A stretch of 64,000 nucleotides of DNA from CTSOIL-112 sp964293815 (GCA_964293815.1 CAXYYC010000008.1:1-64000), one strand, 5' to 3'; positions 17,399 through 25,539 are shown, numbered from the stretch's first letter. The notes: generated by a model from the sequence alone, not told the origin. Numbers and translations are program-made.

Positions 17399-18109
17399 AT
17401 GAATACGCCCAACACTCGCACGCCCGCATTTCAACGCATCAAAAATTTAATCTTAGAATCCATCCAAACCGGCGTTTGGAAGCAAGGGCAAGCCATTCCC
17501 GCCGAATTAACGCTGGCCAAGCAGTTCGGCGTCTCACGTATGACCGTGAACCGCGCCATGCGAGAGCTGACGCAGGAGCAAGTACTCACCCGCGTGCAAG
17601 GCTCCGGCACATTTGTCGCGCAACAAAAATACCAAACCACGCTGGTCGAGATCAACAGCATCGCCAAAGAAATCCGCGCGCGCGGTCATGCGCACCGCAG
17701 TGAATTATTTTTATTAGAAAAGATTAAAGCGAGCGAATCACTCGCGCTGACGTTTCAGGTCGCGCCAAACACCTACCTGTTTCACTCGGTCATCGTCCAT
17801 TTTGAAAATGACGAACCGATACAGGTCGAAGAGCGCTGGGTCAATCCGAGAGTCGCACCCGAATACCTGCAACAAGACTTTTCGCGCACCACGCCGAACG
17901 AATATTTACTCACAAACGTCCCGCTACAATCAGGCGAATACACCGTCGAAGCCCTGCCCGCACCCGAAGCCATCGCCGAAATGCTGCACATCAAAAAGCA
18001 TGACGCGTGCTTGGTACTACAACGCAAAACCCTGTCGATGAACCAAGTCGCTACGCTGGTGACCATGTGGCATCCGGGCGCGCGTTATCAGTTTTCGGGG
18101 AAAATTTAG
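17399..18109 (+). CDS. hutC: Histidine-utilisation repressor HutC (GntR family)
   Basis: The protein of 236 residues has an N-terminal winged helix (IPAELTLAKQFGVSRMTVNRAMRELTQEQVLTRVQGSGTFVA, about residues 32-75) and a C-terminal UTRA ligand-binding domain. HutC represses hut genes and is released by urocanate. It is divergent from hutU and shares the 166-base regulatory gap. Three in-frame ATGs (17366, 17372, 17399) are possible; the last gives the usual short leader before the winged helix, but no start has a clear Shine-Dalgarno sequence. The 17366 ATG overlaps the TTGTACAA palindrome, which would permit autoregulation. Confidence 0.9.
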   Translation: MNTPNTRTPAFQRIKNLILESIQTGVWKQGQAIPAELTLAKQFGVSRMTVNRAMRELTQEQVLTRVQGSGTFVAQQKYQTTLVEINSIAKEIRARGHAHRSELFLLEKIKASESLALTFQVAPNTYLFHSVIVHFENDEPIQVEERWVNPRVAPEYLQQDFSRTTPNEYLLTNVPLQSGEYTVEALPAPEAIAEMLHIKKHDACLVLQRKTLSMNQVATLVTMWHPGARYQFSGKI

Positions 18110-18120
18110 TGAGCATATTT

Positions 18121-18145
18121 TGTCGGATACAAGTATCCGACCTAC
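18121..18145 (+). repeat. REP-like palindrome, copy 1
   Basis: A 9-bp perfect stem (GTCGGATAC/GTATCCGAC, AA between the arms) is flanked by T on the left and CTAC on the right. The same 25 bases occur at 25442-25466 and, inverted, at 25301-25325. It lies 12 bases past the hutC stop. Confidence 0.88.
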
Positions 18146-18171
18146 TCTAATCCAGCACAACGACTAATACG

Positions 18172-18308
18172 AAGTTCGCCCATCCGTCGCTGTAATGCAA
18201 ATGAACGCTATTCTTTTTAGGTCGGTTTGCTGTCTGAGCGTTTGCTTGCAAACGCGAGTTTCAAACCGACCTGCCCAAGCGTTCATTGTTTTGCATAACC
18301 GCGAACTT
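18172..18308. repeat. 137-base nested hairpin element
   Basis: Four concentric stems: AAGTTCGC (18172-18179) with 18301-18308; 15 bases at 18195-18209 with 18278-18296 (one 4-base bulge); AGGTCGGTTTG (18219-18229) with 18262-18272, perfect; GCGTTTGC (18238-18245) with 18248-18255, perfect. Together they can form one long hairpin on either strand. The function is unknown; a mobile palindromic repeat or a structured RNA would both fit. Confidence 0.75.
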
Positions 18309-18320
18309 GATTTTTTTAGT

Positions 18321-18475
18321 TACGACCGCTTCGCTTAACTTTTACTACGTAAAAGTTAGTCTTCACTGAAACTTCGTTTTGAATCCTTTTTGTATCAAGA
18401 CACAATCACTTTGTATGCAAAGTGATTGCGGCGCAGGCTAACATTGCATAGCAATGTTAAGCGTCAGCGGCCGTA
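18321..18475. repeat. 155-base three-hairpin block with closing stem
   Basis: The outer arms 18321-18339 and 18456-18475 are complementary except for a small internal mismatch. Inside are three perfect or near-perfect hairpins: 18336-18345/18349-18358 (10 bp), 18404-18413/18418-18427 (10 bp) and 18439-18447/18451-18459 (9 bp). The closing arms overlap the first and third hairpins by a few bases, so the folds may be alternatives. It does not fit a tRNA. Confidence 0.72.
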
Positions 18476-18620
18476 GCCAAAAAATGCCCCGCGGCGGAGA
18501 GCGGTATATTCACCCTCATCGTCTATGACTTGAGAGAGTCACACCCATGCGAAACATTCACTCTAGCCTACGGCTAAAGCGCCCGAGCGGATTGAGGCTG
18601 TCTTGACAACATCATAAAGT

Positions 18621-19181
18621 TTAATCCCCCAAAAACCCGATCAACTCCGCCAAATGCCCGCCAAAATCACTCATCGAATGGTCGCCCTCTGGCACGATGA
18701 TCTGCCGTGCGGCGGCAAGGTGGCGAATCATTTGCTGCGAATCGAGCACTTCATCGGCCAATCCGATCAGCACGAGAAATTGCTCTGGTCGGCTTAAACT
18801 CGGCGTGTAGTAGGGTTTGAGTTGATCGACATAATGACCGTTGCTCTCGGTGTCGAGCTGGTCAATTTCATAGCGCGCATGGTTGTCCTTGGTTTCCAAA
18901 TCCACCCACGGCGTGATCGCAGGATTAATCAGCCCACAGCGCAAGCCGAATTTCTCCGCCAAATGCAGCGCATAAAAACCACCCAACGACGAACCGCACA
19001 CCGCAGTGATCGCATGCTGCGCAATTAACGCCTCGCACAGTTGAATGGATTCGAGCGGTGAGATGGGCAACTGCGGCATAATCGGCGCATTCAGGCCATG
19101 CGCGGCACAATAATCCGCCACAGCCAGCGCCTTATCCGACTGCGGTGACGAGCGAAACCCGTGTAAATACAGTAACCCCAC
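18621..19181 (-). CDS. yqiA: YqiA-family alpha/beta-hydrolase (esterase)
   Basis: The product of about 186 residues opens with LLYLHGFRSSPQSDKA, the same opening as E. coli YqiA, then has the nucleophile elbow GSSLGGFYA, a GLADEVLDS acid region and a GDHS histidine. YqiA hydrolyses short acyl esters. I chose GTG 19181, which has GGAGGG just upstream and matches the family start; an ATG at 19217 would add 12 residues without similarity. The gene follows the lldR-type regulator on the same strand. Confidence 0.85.
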   Translation of the reverse strand: MGLLYLHGFRSSPQSDKALAVADYCAAHGLNAPIMPQLPISPLESIQLCEALIAQHAITAVCGSSLGGFYALHLAEKFGLRCGLINPAITPWVDLETKDNHARYEIDQLDTESNGHYVDQLKPYYTPSLSRPEQFLVLIGLADEVLDSQQMIRHLAAARQIIVPEGDHSMSDFGGHLAELIGFLGD

Positions 19182-19232
19182 ACACCCTCCCAGCCCAAAT
19201 GGGCAATGGTTATTCATTGATTAATTTGCTGA

Positions 19233-20024
19233 TTATTTACCTGAGCGCAATTTTTTCAGTTGATCTTTGTGCGCCAATGCCTGCGCGCGTGATTCGCGTG
19301 CGCTTTGTGCGCGCGCCTCCAGCAAGGTGGTTTTGACGTAATCAATATGACTTTGCGCGGCGCTGATGGCGCCCGCTGAATTATGCTCGGCAACCGCATC
19401 GTAAATCGCTTGATGCTGGGCGCGCAGTTGCTTTTTGTCACCACCGGCGCTGAACATATTGGCCAAATTTTTCTGTGTGTGGCGGTGAAGCATCGCCAGC
19501 AAACTGCTGGAGAGGTGGCCAAACAGCACATTGTGGCTGGCTTCGGCCACGGCTTGGTGAAAGCCGACATCGGCTTCGGATTGTTGCACCACATTTTCGC
19601 TTTGCGCCGCCACATCCATCAGCTCCAAACAGCCGCGAATACGCTCTAAGTCTGTTTCGGTCGCGCGTTCAGCGGCCAGTCCAGCCATCACACCCTCAAA
19701 TGCGCGGCGAAATTCGAGCACGTCCAGCTCCATGTAGTCGTGACGCGACAGCAGATTTTGCCACAATGACAAAAAATCCGAATGCAACTGCTCGGACACA
19801 TAGTGACCACCGCCGTGCCGCGTTTCGATCAGATTGCGCGCGGCCAAAGTGCTCAATGCGCCGCGCACACTCGGGCGCGACACGCCGTAATCCTCAGCCA
19901 ATTGCCGCTCCGAGGGCAGGCGCTCGCCGACGGCGTACACGCCGTCTAAAATCAGTTGCTCCAAACTCTGAGCCACTTGCTCAGACAGTTTGGTCGAGTG
20001 AATCCGAGGCATTTGGGAAGCCAT
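19233..20024 (-). CDS. lldR: FadR/GntR-family regulator, LldR-like
   Basis: This 263-residue protein has an N-terminal winged helix (GERLPSERQLAEDYGVSRPSVRGALSTLAARNLIETRHGGGHYV) and a C-terminal all-helical FCD domain (about residues 85-225, with conserved His/Asp metal positions such as EFRRAFEG and HQAVAEASHN). It is divergent from lutACB-lctP with a 373-base gap that contains a palindrome of FadR/LldR type, so it is probably the L-lactate-responsive regulator. The C-terminus after about 235 is highly basic and coiled. The assignment to lactate rests on context. Confidence 0.86.
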   Translation of the reverse strand: MASQMPRIHSTKLSEQVAQSLEQLILDGVYAVGERLPSERQLAEDYGVSRPSVRGALSTLAARNLIETRHGGGHYVSEQLHSDFLSLWQNLLSRHDYMELDVLEFRRAFEGVMAGLAAERATETDLERIRGCLELMDVAAQSENVVQQSEADVGFHQAVAEASHNVLFGHLSSSLLAMLHRHTQKNLANMFSAGGDKKQLRAQHQAIYDAVAEHNSAGAISAAQSHIDYVKTTLLEARAQSARESRAQALAHKDQLKKLRSGK

Positions 20025-20215
20025 ACGATAACGAAGCCTTTATCAAAATAGTCTGGCGATGCAACCGCGACAGCACATGTTGCACCGCACATATCGTTGC
20101 CATTATAGTTTTTCACAGCGTTTGTATAAAGCCCTAAATTGCGCCTCATCCAAACTCAATCAATGACCGAGCATGAGCTGATACACACAATTTCACCTTA
20201 ATCGACATAAAACAG

Positions 20216-20245
20216 TTGACCACAGGGGTAAAAGTTTTGTACAGT
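20216..20245 (+). promoter_or_regulatory. Likely sigma-70 promoter of lutACB
   Basis: TTGACC (20216-20221) and TACAGT (20240-20245) are separated by 18 bases. Initiation would fall near 20252, just before the operator palindrome. Confidence 0.55.
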
Positions 20246-20261
20246 GTCATTCACGCTTGAT

Positions 20262-20278
20262 AATTGGTATTACCAATT
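20262..20278. promoter_or_regulatory. LldR-type operator
   Basis: AATTGGTATTACCAATT is a perfect 17-bp palindrome around a central base. It contains TTGGT-N3-ACCAA, the pattern bound by FadR-subfamily regulators including LldR. Its place just downstream of the lutA promoter suits lactate-relieved repression. Confidence 0.72.
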
Positions 20279-20397
20279 TACCATAAAAACCAAAAATATC
20301 ATTATTGATCTGCCATTTGTACGAACGCATCCGTTCAACAGAATGGACAGAGCGATGATGAATAGATGAATCAACCCGAGCGATGACAGGAGACAAC

Positions 20398-21207
20398 ATG
20401 AGCATGGACACCAACAGTGCCGTGAGCAAACCAACGCACCCGAGCGATGTGTACCTTTTTGGTACCTGCGTATTGGACATTTTCATGCCCGAAGCTGGCA
20501 TGGACGCGGTGACACTGCTCGAATCATTGGGCATCCGAGTTCATTACCCACAAGCACAAAGCTGCTGCGGGCAACCGGCCTACACGTCGGGACACCCGAA
20601 GGAAGCCTTCGAGGTGGCGCGCGAGCAACTGCATCTGTTTAACCAACCGTGGCCGATCATCGTGCCTTCCGGCTCCTGCGGCGGCATGATGAAACACCAC
20701 TGGCCGACGCTGTTTGCCGACAGTGAATACGCGCAGACAGCGAATGATGTCGCCGCCCGCGTGGTGGAATTTTCACAATTTTTATGGCATAACTTGCATT
20801 ATCGCCCGAGCGATACCGGCGCACCGGCGAAGGTCGCCGTGCACACCAGTTGCACCGCACGTCGCGAAATGAATGTGCATGAAACCAGCTGGGCGCTGGT
20901 GGATCAACTGAGCCATGTCACACGCGTGGTTCACGATCATGAAAGCGAATGTTGCGGCTTCGGCGGCACATTTTCGATGAAGCACCCGAATATTTCCGGC
21001 GCAATGGTCAGTGATAAAGTCGCGGCGCTCAAAGCCAGCGAAGCAGTCGAAATTATCAGCGCCGACGCGGGCTGTATGCTCAATATCGGCGGCAAAATCG
21101 CCAAAGACGAGCCGAATATGCCGCGCCCGAAACATCTGGCAACCTTTTTGGCTGAGCGCACAGGCTTAAAAACTACAGGCTTGAAAAAAGCGGGAGAACG
21201 CTCATGA
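20398..21207 (+). CDS. lutA: L-lactate utilisation protein LutA/LldE ((Fe-S)-binding)
   Basis: The 269-residue protein has two cysteine-rich CCG domains (SCCGQPAYTSGH and ECCGFGGTFSMKHP) like LutA/LldE and the cysteine-rich half of heterodisulfide reductase and GlpC. It is one of three proteins that oxidise L-lactate to pyruvate at the membrane. The ATG at 20398 is five bases after AGGAGA; an ATG 15 bases upstream (20383) overlaps that site. The gene overlaps lutC by four bases. Confidence 0.93.
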   Translation: MSMDTNSAVSKPTHPSDVYLFGTCVLDIFMPEAGMDAVTLLESLGIRVHYPQAQSCCGQPAYTSGHPKEAFEVAREQLHLFNQPWPIIVPSGSCGGMMKHHWPTLFADSEYAQTANDVAARVVEFSQFLWHNLHYRPSDTGAPAKVAVHTSCTARREMNVHETSWALVDQLSHVTRVVHDHESECCGFGGTFSMKHPNISGAMVSDKVAALKASEAVEIISADAGCMLNIGGKIAKDEPNMPRPKHLATFLAERTGLKTTGLKKAGERS

Positions 21208-21926
21208 GCCGAAACGACAGCCCACTCAGCCGCGAACGTATTTTTGCCAAGCTCAACGCCGCACAACGCGCCGCCATGCCCGAACCCGACACCGCCGAAT
21301 ACTACGCGCAGGCCACACCAAAATGGGCGGACGAGATTGAGCGCATCAAGCATTGGGCGCGCACCATGCGCCGTTTCAAAGCCGAAATTCACTGGGTGCA
21401 TGAGCAGAATTGGAGCGAAGCCTTATGCGCGGTCATGCGCGAGAAGCAAATCGCCCATATCGTGCTGCCACTGGCCACCGCACACGGGCGCAACGCGCAA
21501 ACGAGTATTCAAGCACAACTGCCCGACACACAGATCAGCGCGTTTGATCGAAGCATTGACGAATGGAAAGACGCGTTATTCGAGCAGGTGGACGCCGGTT
21601 TTACGGACATTCGCGCAGGCATTGCGCAGACTGGCACATTGATTTTATGCCCCGATCCGCAGCAGCCGCGCAGCATGAGTTTGGTTCCGCCGATTCACAT
21701 CGCGCTGTTTGACACAACCACACTGCACGATGATTTTTTCAGCGCCATGCACGCGCTTCGATTGGCTGACGATATGCCGAGCAATGTCGTACTGATTTCC
21801 AGCCCGTCAAAAACCTCCGATATCCAATTAACCTTGGCATTCGGCGCACACGGCCCGCGCGACTTGGTGGTTTTGGCAAAATTACCGGCGCATATTGCCC
21901 TTGCTGACGTGGAGGAAACCGTATGA
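21204..21926 (+). CDS. lutC: Lactate utilisation protein C (LUD domain)
   Basis: The 240-residue protein is of the LutC/YkgG (LldG) type, with a C-terminal LUD domain (AQTGTLILCPDPQQPRSMSLVPPIHIALF, then GAHGPRDLVVL). It has no cysteine clusters. It is needed for L-lactate oxidation by the LutABC complex. It starts and ends with ATGA-type overlaps, so the three lut genes are translationally coupled. The order A-C-B is a variant of the more usual A-B-C. Confidence 0.9.
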   Translation: MSRNDSPLSRERIFAKLNAAQRAAMPEPDTAEYYAQATPKWADEIERIKHWARTMRRFKAEIHWVHEQNWSEALCAVMREKQIAHIVLPLATAHGRNAQTSIQAQLPDTQISAFDRSIDEWKDALFEQVDAGFTDIRAGIAQTGTLILCPDPQQPRSMSLVPPIHIALFDTTTLHDDFFSAMHALRLADDMPSNVVLISSPSKTSDIQLTLAFGAHGPRDLVVLAKLPAHIALADVEETV

Positions 21927-23362
21927 AAGCCCAAACCATCCATTTTCACCCGAAAAGCGAAACATTCAAAGCCAACGCCAGCGATGCCCTCGCCGATGCG
22001 CCTTTACGCAAAAGTCTGCGCACCGCGATGGATGGCTTGATGGCCAAACGCAAAGCCGTACTGAGCAACGACGACGAGTTGCGCCAATTGCGCGATTTAT
22101 GCGAACACATCCGTCAACGTTCCCTCGCGCAATTGCCTGAGTTACTGACCCAATTGGAAACCAATTTAACGCGCCTTGGCGTGCAGGTGCATTGGGCAGA
22201 AACCACCGAGCAGGCGTGCGCGATCATCCACGAAATCATGCTGGATAAAAACGGCACGCTGATGGTCAAAGGCAAGTCCATGGTCAGCGAAGAAATCGAG
22301 CTGAATCACTACCTTGCCGAACGCGGTATCGAAGCCATCGAAAGCGATATGGGCGAATACATCGTACAGATGGCCGGTGAAAAGCCCACGCACATCGTCA
22401 TGCCCGCCATACACAAGACCAAAGAGCAAATCAGCACCCTATTTCACGAACACCTGAACACCGCCGAAACCCACGATGTGGACGAATTGATCCAAATCGG
22501 TCGCCACGCGCTGCGCGGTGTGTACCGCCGCGCCGATGTCGGGCTATCGGGCGTGAACTTTGCCGTCGCCGAAACCGGCACGCTGTGCTTGGTCGAAAAC
22601 GAAGGTAACGGGCGTCTGTCCACCACCATTCCGCCGGTACACATTGCCATCACGGGGATTGAAAAAGTCGTGGCGAAACTCTCCGATGTCGTGCCGCTGT
22701 ACAGCCTGCTCACGCGCAGCGCAGTCGGTTTGGACATCACCACCTATTTCAACCTCATCACCGGTCCGCGTCGTGCGGGCGAGCTGGACGGCCCGCAGGA
22801 AATGCACTTGGTACTGCTCGACAACGGGCGCACGCAAGCCTACGCCGACGAGCAACTGCGCAAAACCCTGCAATGCATCCGCTGTGGCGCGTGCATGAAC
22901 CACTGCCCCGTGTACAGTCGCATCGGTGGCGCGGCCTACGGCACGACCTATCCAGGGCCAATCGGTGAAATCATCTCGCCACACATGATGGGTTTGGAAG
23001 CGACCAAAGATTTACCCACCGCCTCCAGCCTGTGCGGCGCGTGTGGCGAAGTCTGCCCTGTGCGTATTCCGATTCCCGAGTTGCTGATTCGTCTGCGCAC
23101 CGAAGCACAGCGCGCGCCGGATGAATCGGTTGAACACAGCCTGCGTGGACAAGGTGCGGCGCACAGTCTGAGCGAGCAAATGGCGTGGCGCGCATTCACA
23201 GGGGTTTTTGGCAACCGCACGACCTACAAACTATTTGGCTGGGCAGCGACCCGTTTTCGCGCGCTGACACCGAGCCAAAAAGCGTGGACGCAAAACCACT
23301 CGCCGCTCAAACCGGCCAAGAAAACCCTGCATCAACTCATGATGGAGAAGCAAAACGATTAA
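21923..23362 (+). CDS. lutB: Iron-sulfur lactate oxidation protein LutB/LldF
   Basis: The 479-residue protein joins an N-terminal LUD-like domain (VGLSGVNFAVAETGTLCLVENEGNGR) to a ferredoxin-like module with cysteines C318, C321, C324 and C328 and a second cluster at C371, C374 and C378, enough for two [4Fe-4S] centres. It would pass electrons from lactate towards quinone. RBS GGAGG lies six bases before the ATG, inside the end of lutC. A 218-base gap with a stable hairpin separates it from lctP. Confidence 0.94.
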   Translation: MKAQTIHFHPKSETFKANASDALADAPLRKSLRTAMDGLMAKRKAVLSNDDELRQLRDLCEHIRQRSLAQLPELLTQLETNLTRLGVQVHWAETTEQACAIIHEIMLDKNGTLMVKGKSMVSEEIELNHYLAERGIEAIESDMGEYIVQMAGEKPTHIVMPAIHKTKEQISTLFHEHLNTAETHDVDELIQIGRHALRGVYRRADVGLSGVNFAVAETGTLCLVENEGNGRLSTTIPPVHIAITGIEKVVAKLSDVVPLYSLLTRSAVGLDITTYFNLITGPRRAGELDGPQEMHLVLLDNGRTQAYADEQLRKTLQCIRCGACMNHCPVYSRIGGAAYGTTYPGPIGEIISPHMMGLEATKDLPTASSLCGACGEVCPVRIPIPELLIRLRTEAQRAPDESVEHSLRGQGAAHSLSEQMAWRAFTGVFGNRTTYKLFGWAATRFRALTPSQKAWTQNHSPLKPAKKTLHQLMMEKQND

Positions 23363-23416
23363 TTCCTACAATGAAACAGCAGGTAAATCTTTGATTCTAA
23401 TCATAAAAAGAATTGA

Positions 23417-23471
23417 GGGGGTGCGTCGAGCCATGACCCAAATCACACAATTGTCCAACCGACGCATCCCC
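23417..23471 (+). promoter_or_regulatory. Stable leader hairpin between lutB and lctP
   Basis: Arms 23417-23428 and 23460-23471 form a 12-bp stem (GGGGGTGCGTCG with CGACGCATCCCC, one G-T pair) around a 31-base loop. No T-run follows, so it is not a simple terminator. It could stabilise mRNA ends, pause transcription or bind a regulator of lctP. Confidence 0.55.
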
Positions 23472-23580
23472 ATCAATCTGCGCTGAAACAATAACTACCG
23501 CAGCGCAGTCACACAGCCACAATAAGCAAAAATGTTGCGGCAGTTTTTAACAATACTTCTTTCCATCTTGAAGGAGACAC

Positions 23581-25230
23581 ATGATGCAAACTTGGTTGCA
23601 GAACTACACGGCCGTCGGCGATAGCCTGTGGTTGACCGCAATGGTGGCTGTATTACCCATTGTATTTTTCTTTGTCGCACTGGCATTATTGCGCCTAAAA
23701 GGGCATGTTGCCGGATTTTTCACCCTGCTGATTGCGCTCGGTGTGGCCATTTTTGGCTACAAAATGCCGGTCGGCATGGCGATTTCATCCGCTCTGTATG
23801 GCTTTGCTTACGGCTTGTGGCCAATCGCATGGATCATCATCACCGCCGTATTTTTGTACAAAATCACCGTAAAAACCGGACAGTTTGACGTGATCCGCGC
23901 GTCGGTGATTTCGATTACCGAAGACCAACGGCTGCAAATGCTGCTGGTGGGTTTCTCCTTCGGCGCGTTTCTCGAAGGTGCAGCGGGTTTCGGCGCACCC
24001 GTCGCCATCACCGGCGCATTGCTGGTCGGCTTGGGGTTTAATCCATTGTACGCCGCAGGTTTGTGCCTGATTGCCAATACCGCACCTGTGGCCTTTGGCG
24101 CGATGGGCATTCCGATCACGGTCGCGGGTCAAGTATCGGGCTTGGATCCGTACCACATCGGTCAATTGGCCGGTCGTCAGTTGCCGATTTTGTCCGTGGT
24201 CGTGCCATTCTGGTTGGTCGCGATGATGGACGGTATGCGTGGCATTCGCCAAACATGGCCGGCGATTTTGGTGGCGGGCGTATCGTTTGCGATCACCCAG
24301 TTTTTGACTGCCAACTTCATCGGCCCAGAATTGCCCGACGTGACGTCCGCATTGGTCAGCTTGATTTGCTTGTCATTGTTCTTGAAAAAATGGCAGCCAA
24401 AAGAAATTTTCACCTTCGACGGCATGCGCAAACCCACCGCGCGCGCGCAATCCGGTCACAGCTTGGGCGCCGTTATCAAAGCGTGGTCGCCGTTCGCCAT
24501 CCTGACCGTGTTTGTCACCATCTGGACGATCAAACCGTTCCAAGCGTTTTTGGACAGCTTCAGCACGTTTAAATTCGCGTGGCCGGGCTTGGACAAATTG
24601 GTACTCAAAGCAGCGCCCATCGTTGCCGCGCCCAAACCCTACGAAGCCGTGTATAAATTGAACCTGCTCGGCGCTGTCGGTACCGCCATTTTGCTGGCCG
24701 CCATCGTCTCGATCATCATTTTGAAAATGAAACCAGCCGATGCGCTCAAAACCTTTGGCGAAACCTTGAAAGAATTGCGCTTCCCGATTTTATCCATCGG
24801 CTTGGTTTTGGCATTCGCCTTCGTTGCCAACTACTCCGGTTTGTCTTCGACATTGGCGCTGGTTTTGGCTGGTACAGGCGTGGCATTCCCGTTCTTCTCG
24901 CCGTTCCTCGGCTGGTTGGGCGTATTCTTGACCGGTTCGGACACCTCGTCTAATGCGCTGTTCGGCTCGTTGCAAGCCTCCACCGCGCACCAAATCGGTA
25001 TTGACCCGAACCTCACCGTCGCAGCCAACACCACCGGCGGCGTAACCGGCAAAATGATTTCACCGCAGTCCATCGCGGTCGCATGTGCCGCAGTGGGCTT
25101 GGCAGGCAAAGAGTCGAACCTGTTCCGCTTCACGGTCAAACACAGCCTGATTTTGTGTACCATCGTCGGCATCATGACCACATTGCAAGCCTACGTTTTG
25201 CCGTGGACATTGCATTTGTTTACTAAATAA
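23581..25230 (+). CDS. lctP: L-lactate permease
   Basis: The 549-residue polytopic membrane protein of the LctP/LldP family has some 12-14 hydrophobic segments and the conserved blocks EGAAGFGAPVAITGALLVGLGF, GSDTSSNALFGSLQ and NTTGGVTGKMISPQSIAVA. It brings in lactate with protons. RBS AAGGAG lies before ATGATG at 23581/23584. It is the last gene of the lactate island, followed by a strong terminator. Confidence 0.96.
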   Translation: MMQTWLQNYTAVGDSLWLTAMVAVLPIVFFFVALALLRLKGHVAGFFTLLIALGVAIFGYKMPVGMAISSALYGFAYGLWPIAWIIITAVFLYKITVKTGQFDVIRASVISITEDQRLQMLLVGFSFGAFLEGAAGFGAPVAITGALLVGLGFNPLYAAGLCLIANTAPVAFGAMGIPITVAGQVSGLDPYHIGQLAGRQLPILSVVVPFWLVAMMDGMRGIRQTWPAILVAGVSFAITQFLTANFIGPELPDVTSALVSLICLSLFLKKWQPKEIFTFDGMRKPTARAQSGHSLGAVIKAWSPFAILTVFVTIWTIKPFQAFLDSFSTFKFAWPGLDKLVLKAAPIVAAPKPYEAVYKLNLLGAVGTAILLAAIVSIIILKMKPADALKTFGETLKELRFPILSIGLVLAFAFVANYSGLSSTLALVLAGTGVAFPFFSPFLGWLGVFLTGSDTSSNALFGSLQASTAHQIGIDPNLTVAANTTGGVTGKMISPQSIAVACAAVGLAGKESNLFRFTVKHSLILCTIVGIMTTLQAYVLPWTLHLFTK

Positions 25231-25250
25231 GTAGCTAAACACACAAAGCG

Positions 25251-25279
25251 AAGGGGCTGAATCATTCAGCCCCTTTTTT
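25251..25279 (+). terminator. Terminator after lctP
   Basis: An 11-bp stem (AAGGGGCTGAA/TTCAGCCCCTT, loop TCA) runs directly into a T-tract, 20 bases past the lctP stop. Its core recurs in the palindrome at 25481-25520. Confidence 0.9.
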
Positions 25280-25300
25280 ATCGCCATGCTCAATTAAATT

Positions 25301-25325
25301 GTAGGTCGGATACTTGTATCCGACA
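25301..25325 (-). repeat. REP-like palindrome, copy 2 (inverted)
   Basis: This is the exact reverse complement of the 25-base unit at 18121-18145. With copy 3 it forms an inverted doublet. Confidence 0.88.
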
Positions 25326-25441
25326 CAAACGCCACACAACTGTTTGCACAATATGAAGACAACTCGCGAACGACAAGCCATTTATTCCGTTTGCTATTCC
25401 GTTTGCCTGATGTGTGGATTCATTCAATTGCCCATGCACTG
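25326..25441. other. Spacer between the inverted REP copies, with a 12-bp direct repeat
   Basis: The 116-base spacer has no open frame. It contains a perfect two-copy tandem of TATTCCGTTTGC at 25383-25394 and 25395-25406. Confidence 0.75.
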
Positions 25442-25466
25442 TGTCGGATACAAGTATCCGACCTAC
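25442..25466 (+). repeat. REP-like palindrome, copy 3
   Basis: This is identical to copy 1 and inverted relative to copy 2. The doublet 25301-25466 could fold as one long hairpin, as REP doublets (REPINs) do. Confidence 0.88.
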
Positions 25467-25480
25467 GGCTGCATCGATAG

Positions 25481-25520
25481 ATAAATAGAAGGGGCTGAAA
25501 TTTCAGCCCCTTCTATTTAT
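25481..25520 (-). terminator. Perfect 40-bp palindrome, bidirectional terminator after mpl
   Basis: The two 20-base halves are exact reverse complements and share the AGGGGCTGAAA core with the lctP terminator. It lies 19 bases past the mpl stop on the minus strand. AT-rich tails on both sides mean it could stop transcription from either direction. Confidence 0.8.
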
Positions 25521-25539
25521 CATTGACATTCAATTAAGC

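Larger units (their letters stand above)
18110..18620. other. Gene-free 511-base gap packed with palindromes
   Basis: The gap between convergent hutC and yqiA holds, in order, a 25-bp REP-like palindrome, a 137-base nested hairpin and a 155-base three-hairpin block. The last 145 bases (18476-18620) show only a small TAGCC-TAC-GGCTA hairpin near 18567. I find no credible coding frame. Confidence 0.75.
20025..20397. other. Divergent lldR-lutA control region
   Basis: The 373-base gene-free region holds the lutA promoter and the LldR-like palindrome listed separately. The rest shows no further repeat or open frame that I can support. Confidence 0.7.

Noticed and set aside
18321..18475. Cloverleaf-like arrangement suggesting a tRNA or tmRNA
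   Set aside because: There is no T-loop GTTCRA motif, acceptor CCA context or correct arm spacing, and three of the stems are simple perfect palindromes.
18541..18620. Short open frame of about 19 codons from ATG 18548
   Set aside because: It is too short, has no ribosome-binding site and includes a hairpin sequence.
18121..25466. Repeated palindromes as a CRISPR array
   Set aside because: The three copies are kilobases apart or inverted, there are no regular spacers, and no cas gene is present.
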